A model generated the notes under the pieces. The model searched no databases. It worked only from the letters and a program-made list of their open reading frames with translations, and was not told the origin of the DNA. 64,000 bases of DNA from Citrobacter koseri (lineage in GTDB: Bacteria > Pseudomonadota > Gammaproteobacteria > Enterobacterales > Enterobacteriaceae), in NCBI GenBank assembly GCA_900446925.1, contig UAVY01000006.1, forward strand, positions 15,266 through 79,265, written 5' to 3'. Shown here piece by piece: positions 43,095 to 52,925 of the stretch; the first letter of the stretch is position 1; each line of letters opens with the position of its first letter. The position numbers and the translations under genes were made by a program.

Positions 43095-44029
43095 ACCTTC
43101 ACCCTATCACGCGGCTTCTCGGCAATCGGCTTGCCTGACCAGTAACCGGCCAGCAGTGAGCCAGAGAGGTTATGCCAGACCGAGAACAGCGCGCCGGGAG
43201 CGCGGCCAGCGGAGAGAAGTAAATTTTACCGAGCGCCGCCGCAAGGCCGGAGTTCTGCATTCCAACTTCAATCGCCAGCGTGCGGCAGGTGGACTCATCA
43301 AAGCCAAACAGGCGACCGCCCCAGTAACCGCCGAGCAGACCAATGGTGTTGTGCAGGATCACCGCCACAATCACCACAAAACCAACGGATGCGATATGCG
43401 AGGCGGAACCGGCCACCACTGCGCTGATGATCGCCAGAATGCACACCATTGAGAACGCAGGCAGATAAGGTTCCACGGTTTTTTACCACGCGAGGAAACA
43501 GGTGGTGAATGACCAGCCCAAGCGCGATTGGAACCACGACGATCTGTAAAATGCTGAGCAGCATCCCCATCACATCCACCTGAATATGCGCATCCACATA
43601 CAGGCGCGTCAGCAGCGGTGTCGCGACCACGCCAACCAGCGTGGAAACCGATGAGATAGTAACCGAAAGCGCCACATCCCCTTTCGCCAGATAGATCATG
43701 ACGTTAGATGCCGTTCCGCTGGCGACGCTGCCCACCAGTACCATCCCGGCTGAGAGGTCTGGCGGCATGTTAAACAGTATCGCCAGTAGCCAGGCGGCGA
43801 GCGGCATCACCAGATAATGCAGGAAAATACCGGCAGCGACAGGCGCCGGGCGGGAAAGCACGCGTTTAAAGTCGTCGAGCTTAAGGTGTACGCCCATGCC
43901 GAACATAATCAGCATCAGCAGCGTAGTCACCCACGAGCCAATGGGGGTGAAGGTCGATGGCGTGTAATACGCAATAACAGAGAGCAGCAGCGCCCATAAC
44001 GGGAACAGCCGGGTGATAACGGATAACAT
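43091..44029 (-). CDS. panS: Bile acid:Na+ symporter family transporter, PanS-like
   Basis: Membrane protein of the bile acid:sodium symporter (BASS) superfamily with about nine to ten membrane segments from residue 5 onward. Conserved motifs are [18 protein letters not shown] in the middle and [18 protein letters not shown] near the end; both are BASS signatures. An extra A near 43484 and a missing G near 43196 break the frame; they cancel, giving about 312 residues. Salmonella PanS, a ketopantoate/pantoate transporter, belongs to this family. I assign the name from family and position, so it is less sure than the fold. The stop codon lies in a REP element. Confidence 0.78.
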
Positions 44030-44120
44030 AATAAATTCCTTGCAGTATTGTCGTGTTGTTTAGTTATAAAAAGCCGGGTTCGAGCCCGGCTATAGGTATT
44101 ATTTATCGCGTGAGGAAATT

Positions 44121-45483
44121 TTATTCAAACAAATTATGATGAAGCTTCTGCACGACCTGCTCCGCTTCGGTGCCTGGCACCAGGAAACAGAGGTTATGGC
44201 TGGATGCGCCATAGCAAATCATGCGGATATTGAACGGCTCCAGTACGCCGAACACCTCTTTACCGACGCCGCAGGCTTTAGATAGATCGTTGCCAATCAG
44301 CGCGACCAGCGCGAGATTTTCTTCCACTTCTACCCGGCATAGCGCGGAAAGCTCCATCAGCAAAGACTGCGTCAGCAGCGTGTCGCCCGTTGAAGTGGAA
44401 CCGGTGGTATCCAGCGTCAGCGCCACGCTCACTTCCGAGGTGGTGATTAAATCTACGGAGATATTGTGCCGCGCCAGAATGCCGAACACTTCCGCCAGGA
44501 AACCACGCGAATGCAGCATATTCAGGCTGTGCAGCGTTAACAGCGTCTGTTTGCGACGCAGCGCCAGCGCGCGGAAGAGAGGTGGGTTTTGGGTTTTATT
44601 GCATACCAGCGTCCCGCCCGCTTTTGGATCCTTACTGGAGCCGACGAAAACCGGGATATCGCTGCGTACGGCGGGCAGCAGCGTTGCAGGGTGCAGCACC
44701 TTCGCGCCAAAGGTCGCCATTTCCGCCGCTTCTTCAAAGGCGATTTCATCAATACGCTGCGCGGCAGGCACCACGCGCGGGTCGGTGGTGTAGATGCCCG
44801 GCACATCCGTCCAGATATCGACGCGCGCCGCGTGCAGCGCTTCTGCAAGCAGCGCCGCCGTGTAGTCGCTGCCGCCACGTCCCAGCGTCGTTGTGCGGCC
44901 TTTGCTTTCGCTGCCGATAAATCCCTGGGTGATGACCAGACCCTCTGCCAGGCGTGGGGTAAGCTGTAGCGTGGCCAGCTCCGACAGCGCTGCGATATCC
45001 GGTTCCGCGCGGCCAAAACGATCGCTGGTGCGCATCACCTTACGCACGTCAAACCACTGCGCCTGAATATTGCGCTCGCGCAGGATCTCCACAAACAGCA
45101 GGGTGGACATCAGCTCGCCGTGGCTCACCAGCTCGTCGGTCAGGGCCATTGACGTCGCCAGTGAAGCCGCTTCGGCAAGCGTGGTAATGTTTTCCAGCAG
45201 ACGCTCGATCTCTTCGCGGATAACGTTCGGGTAACGCAGACGCTCCAGAATATCGAACTGAATTTTACGGATGGCGTCGAGTTTTTCGAAGCGCTCCTGG
45301 CGGTTCCAGCCCTTCTGCCAGCGCTACCAGCAGATTGGTGACGCCCGCAGAGGCGGAAAGCACCACTAAGCGTGCGTTAGCATCGGAAAGCACCACGTCG
45401 GCGCTACGGTTCATGGCGTCAAAATCGGCGACGCTGGTTCCGCCAAATTTGGCGACGACGAGCGGGGAAACAGCAGTTGTCAT
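44121..45483 (-). CDS. lysC: Lysine-sensitive aspartokinase III
   Basis: Phosphorylates aspartate, the first step toward lysine, and is inhibited by lysine. Start MTTAVSPLVVAKFGGTSVAD; the N-terminus is four residues longer than in E. coli. The kinase motif KFGGTSVAD, TTLGRGGSDYTAALLAEALHA and paired ACT domains (SHNLCFLVPG at the end) are present. One extra C near 45306 breaks the frame after AEGLEP; correction gives 453 residues. The leader (45484 onward) is short and holds no lysine riboswitch, unlike E. coli. Confidence 0.96.
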
Positions 45484-45789
45484 ATCAACCTCGTGTCAGG
45501 GAATGAAAAAAGCGACCATGGCACAAGGGCAGAACAGAAACCGGTGCAGGCGCAAATACCGTATTTATAAATAAAATGTGTGGCTGGGACTGTCAACGCC
45601 GGGATTATGCGGATTTTTTATGCTGTCTTAGCCCTCAGTAACAGTGCTTATAACGACTATACTTTTTGCTGCTTTTTATCCGCGTTTGATTCGCGTTCGG
45701 GCTAACGGCACTAAAAACAATCACACTTTTTTGTGACTGGCGTTACAATCGATCTCAGTCACAATTCTCAAATCAGAAGAGTATTGCTA
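45484..45789. other. lysC-pgi divergent intergenic region
   Basis: 306 bases between two divergent starts. On the lysC side the tail CCCTGACACGAGG before the start and CCCTTGTGCCATGG resemble the end of the E. coli lysC leader. A candidate promoter TTGACA (minus strand, 45591-45596) has a weak -10 17 bases on. The lysine aptamer (AGAGG and GGGGAGG-type cores, about 180 bases) is not found. On the pgi side there is a T-rich stretch and AATCAGAAGAG as ribosome site. Confidence 0.6.
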
Positions 45790-47439
45790 ATGAAAAACAT
45801 CAATCCTACGCAGACTTCTGCCTGGCAGGAACTACAAAAACACTACGACGACATGAAGGACGTTACTATTGCGGATCTTTTCGCGAAAGATAGCGACCGT
45901 TTTACCCGATTTTCCGCGACGTTTGACGATTTGATGCTGGTGGATTTCTCTAAAAACCGCATCACCGAAGAGACGCTGGCGAAATTGCAGGATCTGGCGA
46001 AAGAGACCGATCTGGCCGGTGCGATTAAGTCCATGTTCTCTGGCGAAAAAATCAACCGTACTGAAGACCGTGCCGTGCTGCACGTTGCGCTGCGTAACCG
46101 TAGCAATACTCCGATTATCGTTGACGGCAAAGATGTGATGCCGGAAGTGAATGCGGTGCTGGAGAAGATGAAAGCCTTCTCTGAAGCGATTATTTCAGGT
46201 CAATGGAAAGGTTACACCGGTAACGCGATCACTGACGTGGTCAACATCGGTATCGGTGGTTCCGACCTGGGGCCGTTCATGGTGACTGAAGCGCTGCGCC
46301 CGTACAAAAACCATCTGAATATGCACTTTGTGTCTAACGTCGATGGCACCCACATCGCCGAAGTGCTGAAGAAAGTAAACCCGGAAACCACCCTGTTCCT
46401 GGTGGCGTCTAAAACCTTCACAACGCAGGAAACCATGACCAACGCCCACAGCGCGCGCGACTGGTTCCTGAGCACCGCGAATGATGAAAAACACGTCGCG
46501 AAACACTTTGCGGCGCTTTCCACCAATGCGAAAGCGGTGGGTGAGTTTGGGATCGACACCGCCAACATGTTTGAGTTCTGGGACTGGGTCGGCGGTCGTT
46601 ACTCTCTGTGGTCGGCGATTGGCCTGTCTATCATCCTGTCCGTCGGCTTTGACAACTTCGTTGAACTGCTGTCCGGCGCACATGCGATGGATAAACACTT
46701 CTCCACAACACCGGCTGAGAAAAACCTGCCGGTGCTGCTGGCGCTGATCGGTATCTGGTACAACAACTTCTTTGGCGCAGAAACCGAAGCGATTCTGCCG
46801 TACGACCAGTATATGCACCGTTTTGCGGCCTACTTCCAGCAGGGCAATATGGAGTCCAACGGCAAGTATGTTGACCGTAACGGCAATGCCGTAGACTACC
46901 AGACTGGCCCAATCATCTGGGGTGAACCGGGCACCAACGGCCAGCACGCGTTCTACCAGCTGATTCACCAGGGGACGAAGATGGTGCCTTGCGACTTTAT
47001 CGCCCCGGCGATAACCCATAACCCGTTGTCCGATCACCATCAGAAACTGCTGTCTAACTTCTTCGCTCAGACCGAAGCGCTGGCGTTCGGCAAATCCCGT
47101 GAGGTGGTTGAGCAGGAATATCGCGATCAGGGGAAAGATCCGTCTCAGCTTGAGCATGTGGTGCCGTTCAAAGTGTTCGAAGGCAACCGCCCGACGAACT
47201 CCATCCTGCTGCGTGAAATCACGCCGTTTAGCCTGGGGGCGTTGATTGCGCTGTATGAGCACAAAATCTTCACTCAGGGCGCGATCCTGAACATCTTCAC
47301 CTTCGATCAGTGGGGCGTTGAGCTGGGCAAACAACTGGCTAACCGTATCCTGCCGGAACTGGGTGATGATAAAGCGATTTCCAGCCATGACAGTTCAACT
47401 AACGGTCTGATTAACCGTTATAAAGCATGGCGTGCCTGA
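45790..47439 (+). CDS. pgi: Glucose-6-phosphate isomerase
   Basis: Interconverts glucose-6-phosphate and fructose-6-phosphate. Intact from ATG 45790, 549 residues as in E. coli. Signatures are [47 protein letters not shown], and the C-terminal [16 protein letters not shown]. An in-frame ATG at 45733 lies inside the promoter region and is not used. The last codon and stop (GCC TGA) fall at the edge of a REP element. Confidence 0.98.
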   Translation: MKNINPTQTSAWQELQKHYDDMKDVTIADLFAKDSDRFTRFSATFDDLMLVDFSKNRITEETLAKLQDLAKETDLAGAIKSMFSGEKINRTEDRAVLHVALRNRSNTPIIVDGKDVMPEVNAVLEKMKAFSEAIISGQWKGYTGNAITDVVNIGIGGSDLGPFMVTEALRPYKNHLNMHFVSNVDGTHIAEVLKKVNPETTLFLVASKTFTTQETMTNAHSARDWFLSTANDEKHVAKHFAALSTNAKAVGEFGIDTANMFEFWDWVGGRYSLWSAIGLSIILSVGFDNFVELLSGAHAMDKHFSTTPAEKNLPVLLALIGIWYNNFFGAETEAILPYDQYMHRFAAYFQQGNMESNGKYVDRNGNAVDYQTGPIIWGEPGTNGQHAFYQLIHQGTKMVPCDFIAPAITHNPLSDHHQKLLSNFFAQTEALAFGKSREVVEQEYRDQGKDPSQLEHVVPFKVFEGNRPTNSILLREITPFSLGALIALYEHKIFTQGAILNIFTFDQWGVELGKQLANRILPELGDDKAISSHDSSTNGLINRYKAWRA

Positions 47440-47527
47440 TGGCGTAACGCCCGGTGGCGCTACGCTTACCGGGCCTACAAATGGTGCGTCCTGTAGGCCG
47501 GATAAGGCGTTCCGCCGCCATCCGGCA
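47436..47527. repeat. REP pair at the pgi 3' end
   Basis: GCCTGATGGCGTAACGCCCG, GGCCTAC, GTAGGCCGGATAAGGCG and CCATCCGGC. The TGA of the first GCCTGATGG core is the pgi stop. Confidence 0.88.
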
Positions 47528-47545
47528 GAAAAGTGATATATCTGT

Positions 47546-47580
47546 AAAAAAAGCCGATATTATTATCGGCTTTTTTTATA
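47546..47580 (+). terminator. pgi terminator
   Basis: AAAAAAGCCGATA, loop TTAT, TATCGGCTTTTTTT. A strong, nearly symmetrical intrinsic terminator. Confidence 0.92.
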
Positions 47581-47898
47581 AGATAATTCCGGTTGTCTGT
47601 GCTATTCCGCAAAAATTTATATTGAGCTTAATCCTAAAATAATGAATAACCCGTAAGTTACTCGGTGTTATTTTCAGAGTATACGGATAATAAATATTGC
47701 ATTGTTTTATTTTAATATGATGTTTTTAAAAGATATTTAATTAGCATATAAATGCCATTCCAGCCAAAAGTTTAATTATCCTAAAACCGTCTCGCTATTT
47801 AGACCTGTCGCAATCCACATGCTTTAGTTGTGTATACTCGATCCCGCCTGAATCGTTTTTCGGGTAAATCTCCATTCATTCAATGAAGGGATATTGTG
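47581..47898 (+). promoter_or_regulatory. A/T-rich yjbEFGH upstream region with candidate Rcs box
   Basis: About 320 bases of A/T-rich sequence without a gene. TGAGCTTAATCCTA (47623-47636) matches roughly 10 of 14 bases of the RcsAB box; yjbEFGH is known to be Rcs-controlled in E. coli. TATACT at 47833-47838 is a possible -10. Both sites are weakly supported. Confidence 0.35.
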
Positions 47899-48141
47899 AT
47901 GAAAAAAGCTCTGTATGGCATTTTTGCCATATCTGCGCTTGCGGCGACTTCTGTCTGGGCCGCCCCCGTTCAGGTGGGTGAAGCAGCAGGGTCGGCGGCA
48001 ACGTCGGTATCAGCGGGAAGTTCCTCCGCAACCAGCGTCAGCACCGTAAGCTCGGCGGTGGGCGTCGCTCTGGCGGCGACCGGCGGTGGCGATGGTTCTA
48101 ATACCGGAACCACTACCACCACAACCACCAGTACCCAGTAA
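47899..48141 (+). CDS. yjbE: Secreted Ser/Ala/Thr-rich protein YjbE
   Basis: Small exported protein, first gene of the yjbEFGH exopolysaccharide operon. ATG 47899 gives 80 residues, as in E. coli; a GTG three bases upstream is also possible. Signal peptide [20 protein letters not shown] ends near AAPVQ. The mature part is low-complexity Ser/Ala/Val/Thr, with a GGGDGSNTG stretch and a terminal Thr run. The role of the protein itself is not established. Confidence 0.93.
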   Translation: MKKALYGIFAISALAATSVWAAPVQVGEAAGSAATSVSAGSSSATSVSTVSSAVGVALAATGGGDGSNTGTTTTTTTSTQ

Positions 48142-48159
48142 CACCGGTACGTTTAATCA

Positions 48160-48186
48160 TAACCACACTTCGGTGTGGTTATTTTA
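48160..48186 (+). terminator. Hairpin between yjbE and yjbF
   Basis: AACCACAC, loop TTCG, GTGTGGTT, then ATTTTA. Looks like an intrinsic terminator 20 bases after yjbE and 65 bases before yjbF. It would make yjbE transcripts outnumber yjbFGH. Confidence 0.75.
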
Positions 48187-48248
48187 GCTTGCCTGAGCCT
48201 GTGGGACTTCCTGGCCGGGGCCACCCGGCAATAATGCGGAGAAGAGTC

Positions 48249-48887
48249 GTGAAGCGACCTGGAATTATCATCATTTGCCTGCTGTTACAGGCTTGCTCAG
48301 CCACCACTAAAGGTCTGGGTAATTCGCTGTGGGACAGTCTGTTCGGTACGCCGGGCGTACAACTGACGGACGATGACATTCAAAACATGCCTTATGCCAG
48401 CCAGTACATGCAGCTCAATGGCGGGCCGCAGCTGTTTGTGGTGCTCGCTTTCGCAGAGAACGGGCAGCAGAAATGGGTGACGCAGGATCAGGCCACCATC
48501 GTGACCCAGCATGGTCGCCTGATTAAAACCCTGCTCGGCGGCGACAATCTGATCGGTGTGAACAATCTGGCGGCTGACCCATTGGCCAGACCGGCACAAA
48601 TCGTAGATGGCGCAACGTGGACGCGCACGATGGGCTGGACGGAACATAAACAGGTGCGTTACGCCACCGCCCGCTCGGTCTTCAAATGGGATGGCGCTGA
48701 CAGCATTAAAGTCGGTAGCGATGTAACCGCCGTTCGCGTACTGGATGAAGAGGTTACAACCGACCAGGCGCGCTGGCATAACCGCTACTGGATCGACAGC
48801 GAAGGGCAAATCCGCCAGTCGGAACAGTATCTGGGGGCGGACTACTTCCCGGTGAAAACCACGCTCATTAAGGCGGCAAAACAATGA
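48249..48887 (+). CDS. yjbF: YjbF-family lipoprotein
   Basis: Lipoprotein of the GfcB/YmcC family linked to exopolysaccharide export. GTG 48249 behind GCGGAGAAGAG gives MKRPGIIIICLLLQACSATT with a lipobox LLQAC and 212 residues, as in E. coli. Longer upstream in-frame starts would bury the signal peptide. The body (KWVTQDQATIVTQHGRLIKT) is family typical. Its stop overlaps the yjbG start (ATGA). Confidence 0.94.
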   Translation: MKRPGIIIICLLLQACSATTKGLGNSLWDSLFGTPGVQLTDDDIQNMPYASQYMQLNGGPQLFVVLAFAENGQQKWVTQDQATIVTQHGRLIKTLLGGDNLIGVNNLAADPLARPAQIVDGATWTRTMGWTEHKQVRYATARSVFKWDGADSIKVGSDVTAVRVLDEEVTTDQARWHNRYWIDSEGQIRQSEQYLGADYFPVKTTLIKAAKQ

Positions 48888-49621
48888 TGAAACAGACCAT
48901 TGCAGCGCTGGCCCTGAGTTTGTGCGCTTCCTCATCTTTTGCCGCAGGCACCGTGAAGGTGTTTGCCGCAGGCAGCACTGAACCGAAGACGCTCACCGGC
49001 GCGGAACATCTGATCGATCTGGTCGGGCAGCCGAAACTGGCGAACAGCTGGTGGCCTGGCGCGGTTATCAGCGAAGAGCGGGCTACCGCCACGGCGCAGC
49101 GCCAGCAGCAGGAATTATTGGGCCGCCTGGCTGCGTTTGGCGCAGAGAAAAGCGGCGATGACGCCGCCGCAATCAATACGCTGCGCCAGCAGGTGCAGAT
49201 GTTAAAAGTGACCGGCAGACAGCTCGTTAACCTTGACCCGGATACCGTACGCGTCAGCGAACGGGGCAATCCGCTGTTGCAGGGCCATTACACGCTGTGG
49301 GTCGGCGGGCAGCCGACGGATATCACGCTGTTTGGATTGGTTAGCCAGCCGGGTAAACGCCCCTTCAGCCCGGGGCGGGACGTGGTCAGCTACCTTGATG
49401 AGCAAAGCCTGCTCAGCGGGGCGGATCGCAGCTATGCGTGGGTTGTCTATCCCGACGGACGCACGCAGAAAGCGCCGGTCGCTTACTGGAACAAGCGTCA
49501 CGTTGAGCCGATGCCAGGCAGCATCATTTTTGTCGGTCTTACGGATTCTCTATGGAGCAACACGCCGGATGCGCTTAACGCCGACATTCTTCGTACTCTG
49601 ACGCAGCGGATACCCGAATAA
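48884..49621 (+). CDS. yjbG: Exopolysaccharide-associated periplasmic protein YjbG
   Basis: Periplasmic protein of the GfcC/YmcB family. 245 residues, intact. The signal peptide [20 protein letters not shown] is cleaved before AGTVKVF. The mature part has a ubiquitin-like capsule-biogenesis fold in family members. It is translationally coupled at both ends: ATGA with yjbF, TAATG with yjbH. Confidence 0.94.
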   Translation: MMKQTIAALALSLCASSSFAAGTVKVFAAGSTEPKTLTGAEHLIDLVGQPKLANSWWPGAVISEERATATAQRQQQELLGRLAAFGAEKSGDDAAAINTLRQQVQMLKVTGRQLVNLDPDTVRVSERGNPLLQGHYTLWVGGQPTDITLFGLVSQPGKRPFSPGRDVVSYLDEQSLLSGADRSYAWVVYPDGRTQKAPVAYWNKRHVEPMPGSIIFVGLTDSLWSNTPDALNADILRTLTQRIPE

Positions 49622-51718
49622 TGAAAAAAACACATCTGCTCAGCTTACTGGCGCTGGGCATCAGCGCAGCCTGCCATGCCGAAACATATCCGGCCCCCAT
49701 TGGGCCGTCACAATCTGACTTCGGCGGCGTGGGGCTGCTGCAAACGCCAACGGCGCGAATGGCGCGGGAAGGGGAGATGAGCCTGAACTATCGTGATAAC
49801 GATCAGTATCGCTACTACTCCGCGTCGATACAGTTGTTCCCGTGGCTGGAAACCACGCTGCGCTATACCGACGTGCGTACCAGACAATACAGCAGCGTGG
49901 AGTCGTTTTCCGGCAACCAGACCTACAAAGACAAAGCCTTCGACCTGAAACTGCGGTTATGGGAAGAGAGCTACTGGATGCCGCAGGTGGCGGTCGGCGC
50001 AAGGGATATCGGCGGGACGGGGCTGTTCGATGCGGAATACATCGTGGCGAACAAAGCCTGGGGGCCGTTTGATTTCTCGCTCGGTCTTGGCTGGGGTTAT
50101 CTGGGCACCAGCGGCAACGTGAGCAATCCGTTTTGCTCATACAGCGATAAATTCTGTCACCGCGATAACAGTTATAAACAGGCCGGTTCCGTCAACGGCA
50201 GCGATATGTTCCATGGGCCAGCGTCGCTGTTTGGCGGGGTGGAGTATCAAACGCCCTGGCAGCCGCTGCGCCTGAAACTGGAGTATGAAGGCAACAATTA
50301 TCAGCAGGATTTCGCGGGTAAGCTGGAGCAGAAGAGCAAGTTTAACGTCGGCGCCATTTACCGCGTCACCGATTGGGCCGACGTTAACCTCAGCTATGAA
50401 CGCGGCAACACCTTTATGTTTGGCGTGACGCTGCGGACAAACTTCAACGATTTGCGCCCATCGTATAACGATAACGCGCGACCGAAATATCAGCCTGAGC
50501 CGCAGGACGCCATCCTGCAACACTCGGTCGTCGCTAACCAGTTGACGCTGCTGAAATACAACGCCGGACTGGCGGACCCTAAAATTCAGGTGAAAGGCGA
50601 TACGCTGTACGTCACCGGCGAGCAGGTGAAATACCGTGATTCGCGGGAAGGGATCGAACGCGCGAATCGGATCGTCATGAACGATCTGCCAGAAGGGGTT
50701 CGCACGATCCGCGTGACGGAAAACCGTCTCAATATGCCGCAGGTCACCACGGAAACTGATGTCGCCAGCCTGAAACGCCATCTGGAAGGCGAACCATTAG
50801 GACACGAGACTCCACTGGCGCAAAAACGTGTGGAGCCGATCGTGCCGGAAACAACCGAGCAGGGTTGGTATATCGATAAATCGCGCTTTGATTTCCATAT
50901 CGATCCGGTGTTGAACCAGTCTGTCGGCGGCCCGGAAAATTTCTATATGTATCAGCTTGGCGTGATGGGGACGGCGGATCTGTGGGTAACGGATCATCTG
51001 CTTACCACCGGCAGTCTGTTTGCCAATATCGCCAACAACTACGACAAATTTAACTACACCAACCCACCGAACGATTCGCATCTTCCGCGTGTGCGTACCC
51101 ATGTGCGCGAATATGTGCAGAACGATATCTATGTGAATAACCTGCAAGCCAACTACTTCCAGTACCTCGGCAACGGTTTCTACGGCCAGGTTTACGGCGG
51201 TTATCTGGAGACCCATGTACGGCGGCGCAGGGGCGGAAGTGCTGTATCGCCCGGTCGACAGCAACTGGGCGTTTGGTCTTGACGCTAACTACGTGAAACA
51301 GCGTGACTGGCGTAGCGCGCAGGATATGATGAAATTCACCGATTACAGCGTGAAAACCGGCCACTTGACCGCCTACTGGACGCCGTCGTTCGCGCAGGAT
51401 GTGCTGGTGAAAGCGAGCGTCGGTCAATATCTGGCTGGCGACAAGGGCGGTACGCTGGAAATCGCGAAACGCTTTGACAGCGGCGTGGTGGTTGGCGGCT
51501 ATGCCACGATCACCGATGTGTCGCCGGACGAGTACGGGGAAGGGGATTTCACCAAAGGCGTGTACGTGTCGGTACCGTTGGATCTCTTCTCGTCCAGCCC
51601 AACCCGCAGCCGCGCAGCGATTGGCTGGACGCCGCTGACGCGTGACGGCGGTCAGCAGCTTGGCCGGAAGTTTGGTCTGTACGATATGACCAGCGACCGC
51701 AACGTGAATTTCCGCTGA
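49621..51718 (+). CDS. yjbH: Outer-membrane exopolysaccharide protein YjbH
   Basis: Large predicted outer-membrane beta-barrel (GfcD/YmcA family), the last gene of the operon and the probable exit path for the polymer. Signal peptide [20 protein letters not shown] is followed by [16 protein letters not shown]. The body is rich in alternating aromatic beta strands and ends RNVNFR. One extra C near 51215 breaks the frame at [14 protein letters not shown]. Correction gives 698 residues, as in E. coli. Confidence 0.95.
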
Positions 51719-51729
51719 TCGAGCCGTTT

Positions 51730-51813
51730 GCCAGCCGGATGGCGCTACGCTTATCCGGCCTACAAACCGCATCCATTGTAGGCCGGATAAGGCGTTTACG
51801 CCGCCATCCGGCA
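51730..51813. repeat. REP pair after yjbH
   Basis: GCCGGATGGCGCTACGCTTA ... TCCGGCCTAC and GTAGGCCGGATAAGGCG ... CCATCCGGC, between convergent yjbH and the acyltransferase gene. Confidence 0.9.
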
Positions 51814-51815
51814 AT

Positions 51816-52268
51816 TTACAGGCGACGCAATAATTTTGCCGGGTTTCCGGCATATACGCCTTTCTCGGTGATCGATTTAGTGACCACGCTTCCCGCGCCG
51901 ATCACTGTGCCGTCGCAAATGCTGACGGCCAGGATGGTCGCGCCGCTGCCGATGGAAACATTGCTGCCGATCTCAATTCGCCCCCAGTTCTGCCTGTTCG
52001 GGTCAGGCTTTCCTTCACGAAACATGTCGTTAGCGAACATTACGCCGTGGCCGATAAAGCAATCGCGTCCAATCGTGACATATTCGCAAACAAACGTATG
52101 GGACTGAATTTTTGTGTTTGCGCCAATCTGTGTATTGCCCTGTATTTCGACAAAAGGTCCGATGAAAACATTGTCGCCAAGCTGGCAGTCGTACAGGTTT
52201 GCGGGCTCATAAATCACCACATTTTCACCGCAGGTGACGTTGCGGACGGTAGCGTGTTTTAACTGCAT
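51816..52268 (-). CDS. Left-handed beta-helix (hexapeptide) acyltransferase
   Basis: Predicted acetyltransferase built of hexapeptide repeats. The start MQLKHATVRNVTCGENVVIY at 52268 gives 150 residues; an ATG at 52289 is also in frame. Repeats run from about residue 15 to 135 (IGPFVEIQGNTQIGANTKI, IGSNVSIGSGATILA, IGAGSVVTKSI), with an extruded loop VMFANDMFREGKPDP and the usual end VYAGNPAKLLRRL. It resembles WbpD/WlbB-type sugar N-acetyltransferases of surface polysaccharide pathways. Not present in K-12 at this place, where yjbT lies instead. Position next to yjbEFGH suggests a role in polysaccharide acetylation, which is inference. The acceptor is unknown. Confidence 0.85.
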   Translation of the reverse strand: MQLKHATVRNVTCGENVVIYEPANLYDCQLGDNVFIGPFVEIQGNTQIGANTKIQSHTFVCEYVTIGRDCFIGHGVMFANDMFREGKPDPNRQNWGRIEIGSNVSIGSGATILAVSICDGTVIGAGSVVTKSITEKGVYAGNPAKLLRRL

Positions 52269-52352
52269 TTTCCCTTCTCTTTGAAACATGCCATGACAGA
52301 GATAATTCTCCGCTGAACTTTACTGCACAAAACATAAACAAAAAATATAGAT

Positions 52353-52371
52353 CTCCGTCACATTTTTGCGT
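52353..52371 (+). promoter_or_regulatory. Candidate Pho box of psiE
   Basis: CTCCGTCACATTTTTGCGT partly matches the PhoB consensus CTGTCAT-N4-CTGTCAT about 40 bases upstream of psiE. psiE is phosphate-starvation inducible in E. coli. Weak match. Confidence 0.4.
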
Positions 52372-52409
52372 TATACAGGAACCTTGCTACTGAGAAAGAG
52401 GGTGCTGCT

Positions 52410-52820
52410 ATGACGTCACTATCTCGTCCACGCGTGGAGTTTATCTCCACGATCCTACAGACCGTGCTGAATCTTGGGCTGTTAAGTCTGGGCCTGATCC
52501 TGGTCGTTTTCCTCGGTAAAGAGACCTTACATCTGGCGGATGTGCTGTTCGCGCCGGAGCAAACCAGCAAATACGAGCTGGTGGAAGGGCTGGTGGTCTA
52601 CTTTCTCTACTTTGAGTTTATTGCGTTGATTGTGAAGTATTTCCAGTCAGGTTTTCATTTCCCGCTGCGCTACTTTGTCTATATCGGGATCACCGCGATT
52701 GTGCGGCTGATCATCGTCGATCATAAATCGCCGATGGATGTGCTGATCTACTCTGCGGCGATCCTGTTATTGGTGATCACCCTGTGGTTATGTAATTCGA
52801 AACGGCTAAAACGGGAATAA
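52410..52820 (+). CDS. psiE: Phosphate-starvation-inducible protein PsiE
   Basis: Small inner-membrane protein of unknown function, induced by phosphate starvation in E. coli. Intact at 136 residues, as expected. Four membrane segments are visible: about residues 15-37 ([17 protein letters not shown]), 57-78 ([16 protein letters not shown]), 84-104 and 110-128 ([17 protein letters not shown]). The cytoplasmic tail NSKRLKRE is basic. Confidence 0.95.
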   Translation: MTSLSRPRVEFISTILQTVLNLGLLSLGLILVVFLGKETLHLADVLFAPEQTSKYELVEGLVVYFLYFEFIALIVKYFQSGFHFPLRYFVYIGITAIVRLIIVDHKSPMDVLIYSAAILLLVITLWLCNSKRLKRE

Positions 52821-52845
52821 AAAAAGGCGCTCCGAGGAGCGCCGA
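52817..52845 (-). terminator. malEFG / psiE bidirectional terminator
   Basis: GGCGCTCC-GA-GGAGCGCC with a T-run on the minus strand, between convergent psiE and malG. It serves malEFG best. Confidence 0.85.
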
Positions 52846-52925
52846 AGAACAGTCACAAGTTGGGATAATATAAGTTGAGGGTTGCAGTGGCATTGCCCGT
52901 TTCCGGGCAGGTACATCAATGAAAC

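Noticed and set aside
46195..47388. Open frame of 397 codons antisense to pgi
   Set aside because: Shadow frame; pgi on the plus strand is intact and conserved.
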